This document shows positions 1-18,989 of a stretch of DNA of 64,000 nucleotides, piece by piece (the first letter of the stretch is position 1; each line of letters begins with the position of its first letter). Source of the DNA: Dallia pectoralis (lineage: Eukaryota; Chordata; Actinopteri; Esociformes; Umbridae); the NCBI GenBank assembly GCA_029465975.1, contig CM055758.1, positions 6,351,798 to 6,415,797 on the forward strand, in the 5' to 3' direction. The notes under the pieces are model-generated. The model was not told where the DNA came from. It was given only the letters and a program-made list of their open reading frames with translations, and made no database searches. A program made the translations under genes and the position numbers.

Positions 1-14
1 ATAAAAAAAATTAC

Positions 15-1122
15 CTGGTTGAGATACTTTCCGGCATAAAAGGTCTGATACTGCTGTTTGCTGAGGTAGACAGGGAAGGCTGTAGGCTCTTCACCTTTCT
101 GCCAAAGGGGGCTGGAACAGTTACCATCCAGGGAGTTGTTCCTCACTCCATGATTATGTGGATACCGTCCAGTTAGGATACTACTCCTGCTGGGACAGCA
201 CAGCGGGGTCGCCGTGAACTGGAGGCAGAAAGAATGGAACGAAAACCGGGAATAAATCAGTTCGGATGCACTCAAACAGCATGTCACCCGTGCTTCTGCC
301 TTTTCATGAACTCATGTTTGCATTTTCCGCTTCACTTCCGACTTTTGTGAGGGACACTTCATTGAATCCTTGAATTGACAGTTGTTGTGGATTTGAGAAC
401 CACGTAGTTTGTGTGATGTCGTTCTGTACTCACAGCATTTGAGAAGGTGGCTCCGGCATCTCCAATCAGGGCTTGGGTTTTCTTCATAGGGGTCTGCAAA
501 AAAGAATGTGGTTCCGACTTGAAACCATATGTAGCTGCACTTTTGCTTAATCAAAAGCTACTGGAGGAAAACGATGACTAATATTAAATTACCTGGTTTG
601 TTTCCAGTGGCCACAATTTAAAATATGACTTTGTAAAATTATATTTTTGTAATACATGTGAAAAAAACGAATGATCATGAAACCATAATGTCTTAGTTTG
701 GATATATCTGCTTATATAACCAGTGTGTTACATTCCTGTGCATGTAGCACAGTGCTATTTGCCTTTAAACACGCAAGTTAGGCTTGGAGAGTGTGGCTTT
801 AGAATGGCGGTGCGTGGATCAAAGTACATTATAGCCGCTGTTAAAACAGCCTATAGCACAGTTGTCGTGTTCAACATTACTACATATGATTTACGCACAA
901 CATGCAGTAGTAAATAAAAGCAGAACAATTAGAACAACTCACCATTCCCCCGAGGAACACGTCCTGATCATCGGCTAAGATCAGGACGATATTGCTTGCC
1001 TTTGTACCCCCTGAACAGCAGAGTGTGCAGGTAAACAGCAATACAAGCAATGCTGTGCTCGCACCCGTGCTCTGTATTAGTGTTGGCATCATTTGTCCAG
1101 ATCTACCCACCGAGGTTGTCAT
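15..1122 (-). CDS. gns: N-acetylglucosamine-6-sulfatase, first three coding exons (partial)
   Basis: Lysosomal sulfatase that removes 6-sulfate from N-acetylglucosamine during heparan and keratan sulfate breakdown. Coding exons on the minus strand: 943-1122, 434-493 and 15-218; all have GT-AG borders and phases that join. The start at 1122 gives a hydrophobic signal peptide (STALLVLLFTCTLCC), then NIVLILADDQD with the metal-binding Asp pair, then GGM joined to TPMKKTQALIGDAG in exon 2. Exon 3 carries CCPSRSSILTG, the sulfatase signature whose second Cys is the residue converted to formylglycine, followed by GRYPHNHGVRNNSLDGNC and FYAGKYLNQ. The gene ends at a splice donor at base 14, so the rest lies left of the window. 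It is divergent to polm. Family assignment is firm; whether it is one of two fish paralogues cannot be told. Confidence 0.93.
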
Positions 1123-1850
1123 AAGATATGGCTGGCTACCGCTTCACTGAAATAGCCACCGCGCTTTCGCTTCTAGCCAAGTGTGTGGACAACATAAGAA
1201 AACACCTATTTACCGGGAAGGGGCGGACGAAACGCAACTCAAACTGCTACTGGGCCATGTGAATAGTTTGAGGAAGTAACCTAATGATCATATGACCTTT
1301 TTTCACGAGGGGGGGGCTGCTGTCGTGGGGTTTGAATATATGAATAGCAAGGAAGCGTGCATACAAATCCACAAAACAATCCACACCAGTGTTTCCTGTT
1401 TCCATTGAACTCCCAAATAAACAGCAAACACCAGTTAATGTGAATTGTTTTAAACACAAACGTTAAGATTGCTATGCATCAGTTGTGAGCCAACTCAAAA
1501 AGCCTCGTGTATGGGTAGACGTGTTCTTTACATTTCACTTATTATCGTGATTTATATCGGGATAAACAGTCGACTACTTGATTGATTGATTTAGAACAAT
1601 TGTGAAATCACACGCACACAGTCAGTTGACCATATATGCGCGTGGTAAGCACAATGACAGATGTCTCGCACAATTCGTGTCAGGAGTCTGAAAAAAGCTA
1701 CATCCCACGCGATGATTCCGCCCAATAATTTCTCACTGGCTCCGCCCCACGGGGGGGGGCGTCGACAAAGCGAGAGATCTTATTGGTTCATTGTTTTCTG
1801 GTCAGGGCATTTCGCTTGCCCCGCCCACCCTGCCACTTCCAGCTAACCGG

Positions 1851-1925
1851 TGAGATTAGATTAGATTAAAATGTATTGTCTTTGGAAGGCACAAGTACAG
1901 TAGCCTACAACGAAATGCAGTTATC
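1851..1925 (-). mobile_element. L2-type LINE 3' tail remnant
   Basis: Read on the minus strand, the stretch gives CATTTCGTTGTA, then CTTGTGCC, GACAATA and a tail of repeated AATCT units. This is the layout of the 3' end of fish L2/CR1-like LINEs. A related tail on the plus strand is at 39690-39760. Only the last ~75 bases are recognisable. Confidence 0.5.
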
Positions 1926-2159
1926 TCTCTCTTTGGCTCAGAGCTGAGTGGCCTAATCTGAATGAATAATTTAATTTAAGCATGTGATCATTTCTTAAAA
2001 CTTATTTTAGGAACATTTTACATTGACTCAAAAGAGATCAAGTGGTCAGTGTTTCATCTACAAAGATGTTTGACATGTTTGACAATGTTTCACATTGAAA
2101 TGTTTTATGCATTTATAATGTAGTAGCATTACATTTAATAATAATGTATTCTCTTTTTG

Positions 2160-2815
2160 AAATTCTATCACCGATGAAATTGTTAGCACTGATGCGACAA
2201 AACATTATGACCATTACGACAACCTCCTACCAAATATACTGTATACTACTCAGCAGAAGCATGGACTCTACAAGACCCATGAAGGTGTCCTGTGGTATCT
2301 GTTGGTCCAGCACATACCACAGATTCTCAATGTGTGGCAGGGCTCATTATCCGGCTGAATGAGGCCACTGGCATTAGGGAATACCATTGCCAAGAAGGGG
2401 CAACTGGTCTGCAACAATGTTTAGATAGGTAGCATGTGTCGAATTGACGTCCACATGAATTCCCAGACCCAGGATTTCCCAGCAGAACATTGCCCAGAGA
2501 ATCACACTCCCTCCACCAGCTTGTCAGCTTATTGTGTCACGGTAGACCATCTGTCGTTTGGAACCAGTGTGAATAGCCTTTGTTGCCCTCCACCCTGTCA
2601 TCGGTTTGTGGTTTATCCCTTATTTGACTACTGACGCTTGGTACTCACCACTGCTGACCGAGAGAACTCCACAAGCCCTGCAGTTTCAGAGGTCCCTTGT
2701 CAAAGTTGCTTTACTCCTGCCCGTTTGTTGATACAGCAGGCTTCAATCTTGCCAAAACTTGACATTCTATGGGCAATATCATCAGTATATGAGCAATGAT
2801 CCAAGTGCCTATACA
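2160..2815. mobile_element. Decayed DNA-transposon copy
   Basis: Segments such as GCATGGACTCTACAAGACC, CTGTGGTATCTG, CAGCAGAACATTGCCCAGAG and CTCCACAAGCCCTGCAGTTT match, by memory, a dispersed fish DNA-transposon family whose transposase lies on the opposite strand (Tc1/mariner-like). No long open frame remains and the terminal repeats cannot be located. Class assignment is tentative. Confidence 0.4.
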
Positions 2816-3685
2816 ACGCAGGGGAAACATGTCTGTCTATGCAGCCATAAACCAAGATGAATTTGTAGTGCGTACGTACATGGGTCTTACAATGGTGCAC
2901 TCTTCATGGAGATTCATTTATGTTAGGTTTCAACATTCCAGTTGTTCAGGAATAATTTTGCACCAACCCCTGATTCCTTGCCATATTTATGCCTCCATAC
3001 AGTCCTATCTTCAACTCCATCTCCAGGAGGTGGAAGGTCTATGACTGCTATTCGCATCAGCATGAGTCAGCCTCCTTCAAGCCATTGATTCATGCAAATT
3101 AGTATAGTGTTTGCTAAACGCGTCTTTCAATTAATTCACTTGTCACTTTTTTGATTTGACAGAAAACCTATGTTGCAATAAAGCTTCCGATTTTGCGTAA
3201 ATGATAATTATTTCACCGATCCCATGGTATTGAATAGAAATAATACAAATATTTTGTGATGGGTATTTATTAAGAATTTAGCCAAATGTAAAAACTTTGT
3301 AATACATTTTACCAGATTACATGTAGTAAATCCAAGGGTCTTTTTTTGCATTATTTGGGCTTGTATTAACTGTTATAATTACTACGTTGACATGACGGCA
3401 TTTGAATGCTTGCTACGTTGGCGTGCATTCACGTGTTTTGAATCTGTTACAAGTCCGTGGAATGTCTGTATGTGAAACCAACTTTACACGCTTGTTTCCG
3501 CGTCGGATGTATTTTGAGTGTGGCACCGCTGCCAAAGGCGCAAGCCGGCGCTAGGAACCCTGTATCTGTTGACATCTATTGTCGTGCTAGAAAGTGAGCT
3601 GCATCGCTTTCGTTTATACACCTCAGTTGCTGTATATATTGTATTCTATATTTTTGCACACAATTAATTAAGTCTGCCCACAGGT

Positions 3686-9873
<6,188 letters not shown>

Positions 9874-10211
9874 CTGCAACATATCAACTGGAGAACTCTC
9901 CTATGTGTATATTATATATATTAACATATTATTTCATCTACTACTGAATACTTTAGTGTGCGTGCTTGCGACCATAACAGCTGTGTGCATATTTACAGCA
10001 ACAGTACACACCCTCATCTAACTCAACTTGAAGATCTTGTGGATGCAGTTTAATTTCAGTCCAGTAGAGGGACTAAGAGTTGCCAGTCATTCAGTACAGT
10101 AGTAGCAAAGTGTGATATGGAAAATGTTCTTTTAACTAATCAATGTTGTTGGTGATTCGTTTTCCCGTATGCAGTTTTATTAGAATTTATAGGTAAATGT
10201 ATTTCTTGATA

Positions 10212-10217
10212 AATAAA
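10212..10217 (+). terminator. Likely polm polyadenylation signal
   Basis: AATAAA about 340 bases after the polm stop codon at 9871-9873. No other canonical signal is seen between the stop and this point. Assignment is by position. Confidence 0.5.
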
Positions 10218-10549
10218 TACACTACCGTTCAAAAAGGTGTGGTCACTAAGCCATTGTTAATACAGAATAGACATACGTTTCATATCTTATACTGGCCAAT
10301 AAAAGAAGATTAAGATGATCTACACAGATCAGAACACAGACACTGGACAGTGGGAGACACATAAACATCAGTTCAGTCCACTCTATAGAAACCAATCCTT
10401 GATCCGGACAGGTTTACTTAAAGACCTAGTTTTGATTTGTCATAAGTTAGAGCTTCTAATTGATTTTATTTTTTTATTTTTCTTGTCTTCATGTGTAACA
10501 GTGTTGTCTGTGTGCTTGCGGAGGCCCTGTGTGTGTGATTGTTTAGTAA

Positions 10550-10552
<3 letters not shown>

Positions 10553-10583
<31 letters not shown>

Positions 10584-10596
10584 TGATTGTTTAGTA

Positions 10597-10662
<66 letters not shown>
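10553..10662 (+). repeat. Interrupted (GT)n microsatellite
   Basis: Two GT runs (about 10553-10580 and 10599-10662) separated by a copy of GAGTGATTGTTTAGTAAA, which also precedes the first run. This suggests slippage plus a small tandem duplication. Confidence 0.9.
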
Positions 10663-10665
<3 letters not shown>

Positions 10666-10945
10666 GCCCTCACCTACAAAGACTTGGAAAGGAGACTGCC
10701 AGTCTATGGGGCCAAACTGCAGGCTTGCCTACTGTAGATAATAATAGTTTTGTTGGGGAGGGTTTTATGACCAAAGGCTTGTTCTCTCACTCCCCCTCCT
10801 TACCCTTTAACCCCCCGCCCCCTCTCCCTGCTCCTCCCTGACTCTCCCAACGGTGCCTGTTGCTTTTCCTCCACAACCTGTTTATCAAAAACCCTGGAGG
10901 CTTTGAAGAAGCTGATAGGGATCAAAAAGAGAAGTTGTCTTTATG

Positions 10946-11117
10946 TCTGTAGGTCTGTTTGACTGTCTGTAGGTCTGTGTGCAGGTCTGTAGGTCTGTGT
11001 GCAGGTCTGTAGGTCTGTGTGCAGGTCTGTAGGTCTGTGTGCAGGTCTGTAGGTCTGTGTGCAGGTCTGTCTGTAGGTCTGTGTGCAGGTCTGTCTGTAG
11101 GTCTGTGTGCAGGTCTG
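10946..11117 (+). repeat. 20-bp minisatellite
   Basis: About eight copies of GTCTGTAGGTCTGTGTGCAG, some with an extra GTCT. It lies in the polm-ved spacer. Confidence 0.9.
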
Positions 11118-14100
11118 TTTGTCAGTCACAGACCATAGGGCTCAGGAACCTTGAGCCCATCAACTGGAGACAAACGCGATCAATTAATTGTCACATACAA
11201 AACATCAAACATTAACATACAGATGCATAACATTGACACTTGAGTCGGACTTTAAATCAGTAGCTTTACTGATATACTTGTTCATCCGTTTTTCTATCCA
11301 TTATGTTACCAGGCAGGCATGTTAAGAACATATTTTAATCTCAGTGACAGAATAACTTGGTTCCTGCTGACTGGGCCAATGCTCATTATACTAATGGGCT
11401 ATCCTACCATTCTGATTGGTGGAATGACCATGTAGATGTGCCAAACAGAAACCCCTGTATGGTTGACAATTAAACATCTGTTACAGGATGTTCTCTGTAC
11501 CCTGTTGCATGCTGGGCAGATGTACCACTGTAGCTATAGCGGCTTCCTGTTTGATCTCATCTGGTCCCTTACTGAGCACAGGTCTCAGATCAGCTCAACC
11601 TGCCCAGATCTATCGGGTGGGGTGAAAGTTTTGGTGTGTGTGTGTGTGTGTGTCGTAAAGGGGCAGGGGGAGTGTTTGTGTCCATAAGAGAGTTGCAAAC
11701 AGGGCCATTAGAGATGAAAGGCTGTGAATGGAGCCAATCAAAGAGGCATGGCTAGAGCCATCAGTCCACAGACAGACTAGCCTAAGGCAGCTGAGATGAC
11801 CGTCTCACCTTCACTGATATCACACACACACACACGCACACAATTGTCTGTTTGTGGATTTGATGTCGCCCCAAGTTGAATTTGGGGAGAAAAAGTGTTT
11901 TTTTAAACAGATCTCAGCAGCTACTGGCCCTATATACACACACACACACACACACAATATTGGAACACTAATCGTTTTTGACCACTATCAATAACTGTAT
12001 GGCCTGATCAATAATATGAGCTAGCAAATACAGGTGAAGACACAAATACAAATACACACACAAAAGTCCCATCAACGACTAAACTAACAAGAGTCCTAAT
12101 GGACTTAGCAAACAGGCCAAAACAAGCAATCATATAGGAGCAGGAAGATGCTTTTGAGCTTGATGTTATGTTAGCGCCATGTATAGTGTGAGTTATCAGA
12201 TTCTGGTAGTGGGGTGTTGTTATGAATACAAATTAATATCCTGATTAAAGTATTCAGGTAGCTTCCATCAATTAAGGAAGAACTTATTCTGAAGATTTGT
12301 CACAAGGCAATATCTCCCTTCTCAGAGAGGCTCGCTTGATAAATAAAATACGTAGGCCTATATATTTTGGGGAATAAAATACATGACAAGTATAAGTGGT
12401 GGTGCAGAAAGGCTTTGCAAATAAGATTAATCTGCTTTCGTGGTCTTACATACAGACTCTGAGGAATTTACACACAGGTTTAGTGATTAGACTAGAGTAC
12501 TTCAAAGGGTCCTGATCTTTTTGTTTACCCTCGTCTTCTATATCTCTATCTCTCTCTCACTGCTGTAGGCATTTGGTCCTTCCATAAGCTGGATGGCTAT
12601 CAGTTCGCCCTTTCGGTCTCTGTCCTCTTTTATCCTGATATGGTGCTGGGTGTCGGCCGACCAGTTGAACAAGAAAGAGTATAAAACAAGAGAATTGGGA
12701 AGAGGTAGAAGGAGAACGCACGGGTAAAAACTGACTGGAAGGATGTATTTTAAAAAAGCAACCATGTTACTGTTTCGTGTTTTTATTCCTCGGGGTGGGG
12801 CGGCTCTGTTTCAGCAGCACGCCCGACCAACAGCATAGTGTAAATTGTCCCGAGATGTTTTGGTTCAATTAAAAAAATGAATCGTGGGTAAAATAAAAAG
12901 AAAATACAGTGAAGGATGTACAAAATGTATTTTTTTATTAGGGGATCCCGAGTCCCCATTGAATCATTTCAGGTGAAATGCCATAAGATTGTGTCAGGGT
13001 GACAAATATGTATTATTGTTAAATTCCGATGCAGCTCCCGTGCGCACTATAAACCATAATCCTTTATGAATACTTATAGGCTAAATCAATATGAACCTGG
13101 AAAATCCCCAATGCCATTTAAATACTCAAAAAGTACCTACAGTAAAAAAAAAAACATGCTTTCCAAAAGTTTATTAAACTGTGGGTTTTAGAGACTTGGG
13201 GCTGGTTCACATGGCGCCTCTCTTTCCAGGTGGTTTCTGCCTGCTCATTTTCCCTCATTACAATAAGGATCATAGGATCAAGTCAATCGGTTGTCTTTAT
13301 GGCCGATAACAGGCTAAACCGTCCTGTCTTTTGGATTGCCAAGTAGCCTATATCTCCTCCATTCTCCATGTCTCTGCGACTCGGAACACAGGGCGGGGGA
13401 GTGGAAGGAAGGGTTTGGTATAATATGCAGAGTGAGTGACTGAGTGAGTGAATACATTGTGTTAAGGACTAATCGGCTCAATCACAACCCGACCCATTCA
13501 TAGGATAATGACCGGCCGATGTCAGGAATGGATCCGGGTGCTGTTGAGCCGTCGCCAGACAGCTGTCTCCGCGTGTGGTGGCGCTCCGTGTAGTCGCGCT
13601 AATAGGTCATTAACAGAACCTGTCACTTCAAAGGGCAGTGTGTCTCTCTGATACCGGCACACCCGAGCCGGACGAATCGATACGTCTAGATGCAGAGACA
13701 GACATTCTTATCACAACTACATAATGGAACTCAACATAATAAGTTATACTTAATGGTTTATACTAAATGGTGCTTGAGTGTATAGGCCGGTTTTACAAGC
13801 TACCCATAATTACACGGACGCGGTTTCAGCAAAACCCCCAGAAAGCATAATGTCTCGTTTTGAATGCCATCATTTACATTTCAACACTACCAATATAAAT
13901 ACACGCGAAAGGGATCGACAAAAATCAACAACAAATTCCAATCATTACAACTGTCATCAACTGATCCAATGACACTGATTATTATTTGACAACAGTGTTC
14001 CTAATCTACTTTAGGAATAAAGCGGATTAGACTGCCATTGCGTTATGTTAAGACAATCAATTAAGCCTGATCACTATTTCCGTGGTTAATGTCATATATG

Positions 14101-14529
14101 TACACCCTGCGAGTAGTTTTGAGGTATACCTCCATCTCACTGGGAATATGGGTTCTTCGATGACCTTTGTATGGGTTCTTAAGATTTTTTCAATGCAATC
14201 ATGGAATGTTAAAAGTACAATCAAAAAATAGTGTTACAAGTATTATCGAAAGGAAATCAAATGTAATTAAGGGAAAGACATGTATTCTTTGGAGTGAACT
14301 TCTTTTTTTTCTTGTACTTATTGTTTTTAAAATGTTCTGCCACCAACCTTTCCTGAGGTGGCTTAATTGTGACACATAACAAAATAAAGAGATTAGCATA
14401 ATGGAATGGACAGACAATGTTATAAAATATAATACTGTATAAATATGTGTGTCCAAGGTTGGAAAAGGCACTTGAACTGCAGTGCATACCAACCCTGCTA
14501 GAAGAGATTTTTATTTAATTGAACCACAA
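11118..14529. other. polm-ved spacer, no gene seen
   Basis: AT-rich spacer with short CA/GT runs (for example near 11640, 11820 and 11940). A more GC-rich stretch at about 13370-13680 could be regulatory, but I see no recognisable element. No exon with conserved protein content is visible on either strand. Confidence 0.5.
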
Positions 14530-14927
14530 ATTCCTGGCTGCCTGGTTGGTATAACATGCCCTGGCTGCCTGGTTGGTATAACATGCCCTGGCTGCCTGGT
14601 TGTTATAACAAGCCCTGGCTCCCTGGTTGTTATAACATGCCCTGGCTGCCTGGTTTTATAACATGCCCTGGCTCCCTGGTTGTTATAACATGCCCTGGCT
14701 CCCTGGTTGTTATAACATGCCCTGGCTAACCCTGGCTGCCTGGTTTTATAACATGCCCTGGCTCCCTGGTTGTTATAACAAGCCCTGGCTAACAAGCCCT
14801 GGTTGTTTATGCCCTGGCTCCCTGGTTGTTATAACAAGCCCTGGCTCCCTGGTTGTTATAACATGCCCTGGCTGCCTGGTTTTATAACATGCCCTGGCTC
14901 CCTGGTTGTTATAACAAGCCCTGGCAT
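14530..14927 (+). repeat. 27-bp minisatellite
   Basis: About 14 copies of a unit containing CCCTGGCTGCCTGGTTGT and TATAACATG, with CTCC/CTGC and TTGTTATAA/TTTTATAA variants and two partial units near 14720 and 14790. The open frames across it are artefacts of the repeat. Confidence 0.9.
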
Positions 14928-15488
14928 CACAATTCTCCTTATGTAGGAGCTCTTCATTGAGGTGAACTAAGCTTTGCCCCTAACAAGCTGGCCAGTGTAC
15001 ATCAGCAGTTGTGAAACCACTGACCATCAGGCCTCTAGTCTGCATCAGCAGAGCACACGTCTTATTATTGATGATGAATAAGTAATGTTATCATTACAAT
15101 TATGTATAGAATAGAATGATAAGACTGGCACAAGAGCGTACTTCTTCAGAAACATGGATAATAATTGCATACTAAGAAGTAATGACTTAATTATTATAAT
15201 AATAATAATGTTTTTTTTCTCCAAAAGTAATCTCTCAAGTCATCTGAACTTTAACCAGACATTGGGAATTTGCACAATTGCAAAATCAAAGTACATTATA
15301 ATTTAACACAGCATATTCTAGCTAGGCATGGTCTCTCTGGGTCATATTGTAATTAATCCTTCAATGTGTACTGGTATATTAAATGTTGCAGAAATGGGTC
15401 AAACCAAATTCCTTGTTCGTGAAAAAACACTTTCTGATTCTAAACTAAACCTAAACTTAACACCAGCTTTTAATTTGGATGTAACACA

Positions 15489-15496
15489 GACACACA

Positions 15497-15529
<33 letters not shown>
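15489..15529 (+). repeat. (AC)n microsatellite
   Basis: A run of CA dinucleotides with one GA interruption, about 230 bases upstream of the ved TATA-like box. Confidence 0.9.
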
Positions 15530-15532
<3 letters not shown>

Positions 15533-15758
15533 AACACTCACCGTACAGCAGAGATCTACAGATGAGAGGGTAGGTGAGGACAGTGAGGGGGGGGGGCATG
15601 CAGACACACTGGAGCCAGTGGGTAATGGCCTCATTCAGGCCGATTGAGACGTCTTAATTACTGTAGTTGTGAAAACTAGGAGGGAGGGAAGAAGAGAGGG
15701 AGGGGAGGATGTGTCCTTTGATCCCGGGCTGAGTGAGTTGTAAAGGAGGCATGCCCTG

Positions 15759-15767
15759 CATAAATAC
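15759..15767 (+). promoter_or_regulatory. TATA-like box of the Vent-family gene
   Basis: CATAAATAC lies about 250 bases before the ATG at 16014. This would place transcription start near 15790 and give a 5' UTR of about 220 nt with no intron. Inferred from motif and position only. Confidence 0.45.
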
Positions 15768-16013
15768 TGACTGTACCCTGAGACTCAGATCATCACTCAG
15801 TTTACCAGGACACTGACCGACCGAGAGAAGACCCGCTGAGGAATTTTTCACATAACTTACTTAGCATTGAGGAAAAATTGTTGAAATCCTGCGACCTGAA
15901 GGACAGCGTAGAACTGATTCTACTTCATCAAAAGGACACTATCCTTCCTGCTGTCAATACAGGACTTTAGCTGGATTTCAGTTCATTTTGTGGGATATCA
16001 CCCTCATCCAACC

Positions 16014-17440
16014 ATGAGGGGTCATTTTTCCATCGAGTGGCTGGCCCAGAGTAGCCAGGTTTCCAGTAGCGGGAGCACCGTGGCCGCTTCCGGGATCTCA
16101 GCCGGACCTACGACCACCTCTGGGACACACCCTGAGAGCCTCCCCGGGTTCTACTGCCAACAGAGGATGGAGAAACAGGACTACCAGGCCAGAAGGGGAC
16201 ACGGTCTTACTTCACACAACCATCCCATGCTGGCAGTCCCTGAGACAGATATACATCCCAAAAAGAGCAGCTCCCACCACCAAATCCACCAAGGTAGGTT
16301 CACTTTCCCCGGAAATACTACTTAAGATCTGATTTAGCAAGGTGATCATCAACAAAAATTCCTGGTGTTTGTCTGTTGACCAATGATAGTAATTCGTTAT
16401 CTAGAAATCCATAATTAAGCAATATGGTTTAGCTGTATTTGATAGGCTCTCATAGTGCTGAACGTGCTATGACTTACATTTACTGAGTTGTTGATGGACA
16501 CAACATGTTCTTTGAGACTTCTGGAGCACACAACAGTATGGGGATCTGCATGTGTGGCTTTAATGGATTTTAAATCTGACTTCACTTCATTTCTTCTCCC
16601 TCCATATAGTGGCTGAGTCTGGCTTCATTAGTGCAGCAGACGAAGAGGAGACATCAGGCTATGAGAGCGAAGGTGGGCGCTCGCTTTCCCCGATCGCCCC
16701 GCTAGACAGCACCTCCACTTTTCCCTCCCCGCCTCCTCCCTCTCCCCCCACGGGTCGGAGGCCACGTACAGTCTACACGGAGGAGCAGATCAACTGTTTG
16801 GAGCTGGCCTTCAAGAGGAACGCCTACCTGGGCACTCAGGAAAAGGCTGAGCTGTGCAGTGAGCTCAACCTTACAGACAAACAGGTAAAAATGGGGGACA
16901 AATCACAAAACGAGGTCACGTAAGCGTCGCAAAAGAAACCGTTGAAAAATTCTCACCCTATCCTCATAGTCAGCAACAGTTGTGTGATGCGACGGCTTGT
17001 AACCGATTCCCCTCTGTCCGTCTTCTATCAAATCCGTAACTGGTTCCAGAACAGTTTGTGTGATGCGACGGCTTGTAACCGATTCCCCCCTGTCTGTCTT
17101 CTTTCAGATCCGTAACTGGTTCCAGAACAGGCGTATGAGAACGAAGAGGATGATCCAGGATGCGGTGGCACATGCGTGCCAGGCTAAAGTGGCCTCTCAG
17201 CTGCTGCATTACCCCTACCTCCCTGGTCCCTACTCAGCCTGCAACCCCCATCACACGGGCACCCAGGGAGGACCCTCCGCGCCGTTCTTCCACCCCCACT
17301 ACGGCTCCTCGGCGAACGCACCAGGCCTGACCAGCCTTCCTACCCTGGACTCTTTCTATCAGTACGCCAGCCTTGTGATGCCCAGCGCCGTGTCTAACCA
17401 GGCATTAGTCGGCTATCAGGCTTATCCCCGTCAGTATTAA
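16014..17440 (+). CDS. ved: Vent-family homeobox transcription factor (ved-like)
   Basis: Ventralising homeodomain repressor of the teleost Vox/Vent/Ved group, nuclear, acting in dorsoventral patterning of the early embryo. Exons 16014-16293, 16610-16884 and 17108-17440; 295 aa. The ATG at 16014 (ACCATGA) is preferred because it opens with MRGHFSIEWLAQSSQ, like the Vent-family N-terminal motif FS(V/I)(D/E)WL(S/A)QSS; the in-frame GTG at 15990 is not a plausible start. A Ser/Pro-rich acidic stretch (DEEETSGYESEGG) precedes the homeodomain at residues 142-201 (RRPRTVYTEEQ to NWFQNRRMRTKRMIQD) with W48, F49, N51 and R53 in place. The homeodomain is split by intron 2 just before recognition-helix residue 45. 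Position 47 is Asn. The C-terminus is rich in Pro, Tyr and His. Ved is chosen over Vox/Vent because of sequence divergence and because the gene stands alone; moderate certainty. Confidence 0.75.
16975..17131 (+). repeat. Tandem duplication of ved intron 2 end plus exon 3 start
   Basis: Two adjacent copies of about 78 bases. Each contains GTGTGATGCGACGGCTTG, CCGATTCCC, a pyrimidine tract and ATCCGTAACTGGTTCCAGAA. The second copy contains the working acceptor CTTTCAG|ATCCG and the start of exon 3. In the first copy the same place reads CTATCAA|ATCCG, so its acceptor lacks AG. Confidence 0.95.
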
Positions 17441-18989
17441 GACACTTGGACATTTTTTTTCGTGGCTTTAAGCAAAACACATGTATGAAAATTAAGATGT
17501 GACTATAACAGTGAATTCAGTGGCATCCATTGTCTAAAGTATAATTTGTTAAAGCTGTGGTAAAATCAGAGCCTCCGCTCAGGGCTGAGTGCAATAATAA
17601 CTGGGTGTTATAGTAGTGTCATTTTAAAAGTGCTTTTTATGTATTATCATATTTTTTAAATACTTGTACTGTACATCTGTGGTCATGTTGTTGCTGTGTG
17701 CCGAGAGTTATTTTGTAAAAAAAAAAGTTTTATTAACAAATCACTCGTCCTCCAGTAATTACTGATGAGTAATATTGAGAAATCATTATTGATCAACGTT
17801 GATCATCAGGGCACATGTAAAGGTCGGGGTTGATTAGATCAGTGATTCCCAAATTCGGTCCTGGAGAACTCCCGAGAATTAAGCATTTTTATTTTAGCCC
17901 CAGGAATGCACAGCTGATTTAACTTGTCAAAAAAGACTTGAATTAGGTGTTTGTCCTGGGCTTCAACAGAAATGTGTGCTACTGGAGAATATGAGACAGT
18001 GCACACCAGCTATCTACTATTTTCAATTACAAATTAACCCCTTTGTTATTCTCCCTCTTCCCTCAATTTTCACTAGTCCAAAATCTAAGTTAGGGACTGT
18101 TGACAAGGGTGTAGGGGTTAATTGGAGCCTCCAGTTGTCCTTACCATCAAGGGTGCAAAAATTTCAACATCTAGAATAAAGATGGAAACCCAGAAAGTCA
18201 TCAACATTTTAGCATGATTATTTTCTGCCTTGTAATTTTTCACATTAAAAACAATCATTTTCATGTCTTCATAAACAATACAAGGGATTTTTGAAATTAA
18301 TTGTTTTATTAACTACAAGTGGACCATGAATTACATCAGTCGAGTCACAAGCGTGTCACGAAGTGAATCCATTTATTAAAACCCATAACCACTAAGTGGA
18401 AGTCACCCATGAGTCTCATTAGCAACACATGATCATGCAGGCCTGTCCAATAAATCACTGAGTATCGAGAGTCGGGGTTTAGATTCTAAATTGTGTTAAG
18501 ACTGAAAATGTATTAATATCTTAAAAAACGTTTCACCCAACCTTCCTTCTTCAGTGAACATGTCTCTGAACTGAACGAGAGGATTTCTAGAAGTCATTCA
18601 GCTGGTAACAGCTACAAAGTAACTCATTATCAAATCTGGCAAAAATATGAATAACACAGACACACGTTTGTTTTTTTAAAAGACTTTAACTTTTGTAAGT
18701 ATAAAACACTTTTGGAGCAATACCCAATTAACTCAAACCTTTTCAGAACATGACAAGATTTTCAGAATTTGTTGGTCTATGTACAAAATGTACAAGTTTC
18801 TTGTCTGCAAAACACCCCCAAATTGAAATACCCCACCCATTTAAGCAGTAAAAATCAATACAGACCTCAAAAACTACACATCTTCCTTAATGGCCTACAA
18901 CTACGGTTACAAAACTACCCGAACAAATACGTGAAACAAAAAGAACATGGCTGCCCATTCCTCCCTGGTGGTTTGCGAGGTCAATTTCT
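17441..18989. other. Convergent 3' UTR region between ved and h2az2
   Basis: AT-rich sequence holding the ved 3' UTR (plus strand) and the long h2az2 3' UTR (minus strand). On the minus strand AATAAA occurs at 18305-18310 and 18371-18376, suitable for polyadenylation of h2az2. No other gene is seen. Confidence 0.5.

Larger units (their letters stand above)
1123..3685. other. gns-polm divergent spacer
   Basis: Spacer between two divergently transcribed genes. It should hold the promoters of both. I see no clear TATA box for either gene. The stretch 3480-3680 just before polm is moderately GC-rich. The middle holds an L2-like tail and a decayed DNA-transposon remnant, listed separately. No coding exon is recognisable. 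Confidence 0.6.

Noticed and set aside
15990..16013. Upstream in-frame GTG as start of the Vent-family protein
   Set aside because: It is GTG, not ATG; the ATG at 16014 has a suitable context and starts at the conserved N-terminal motif.
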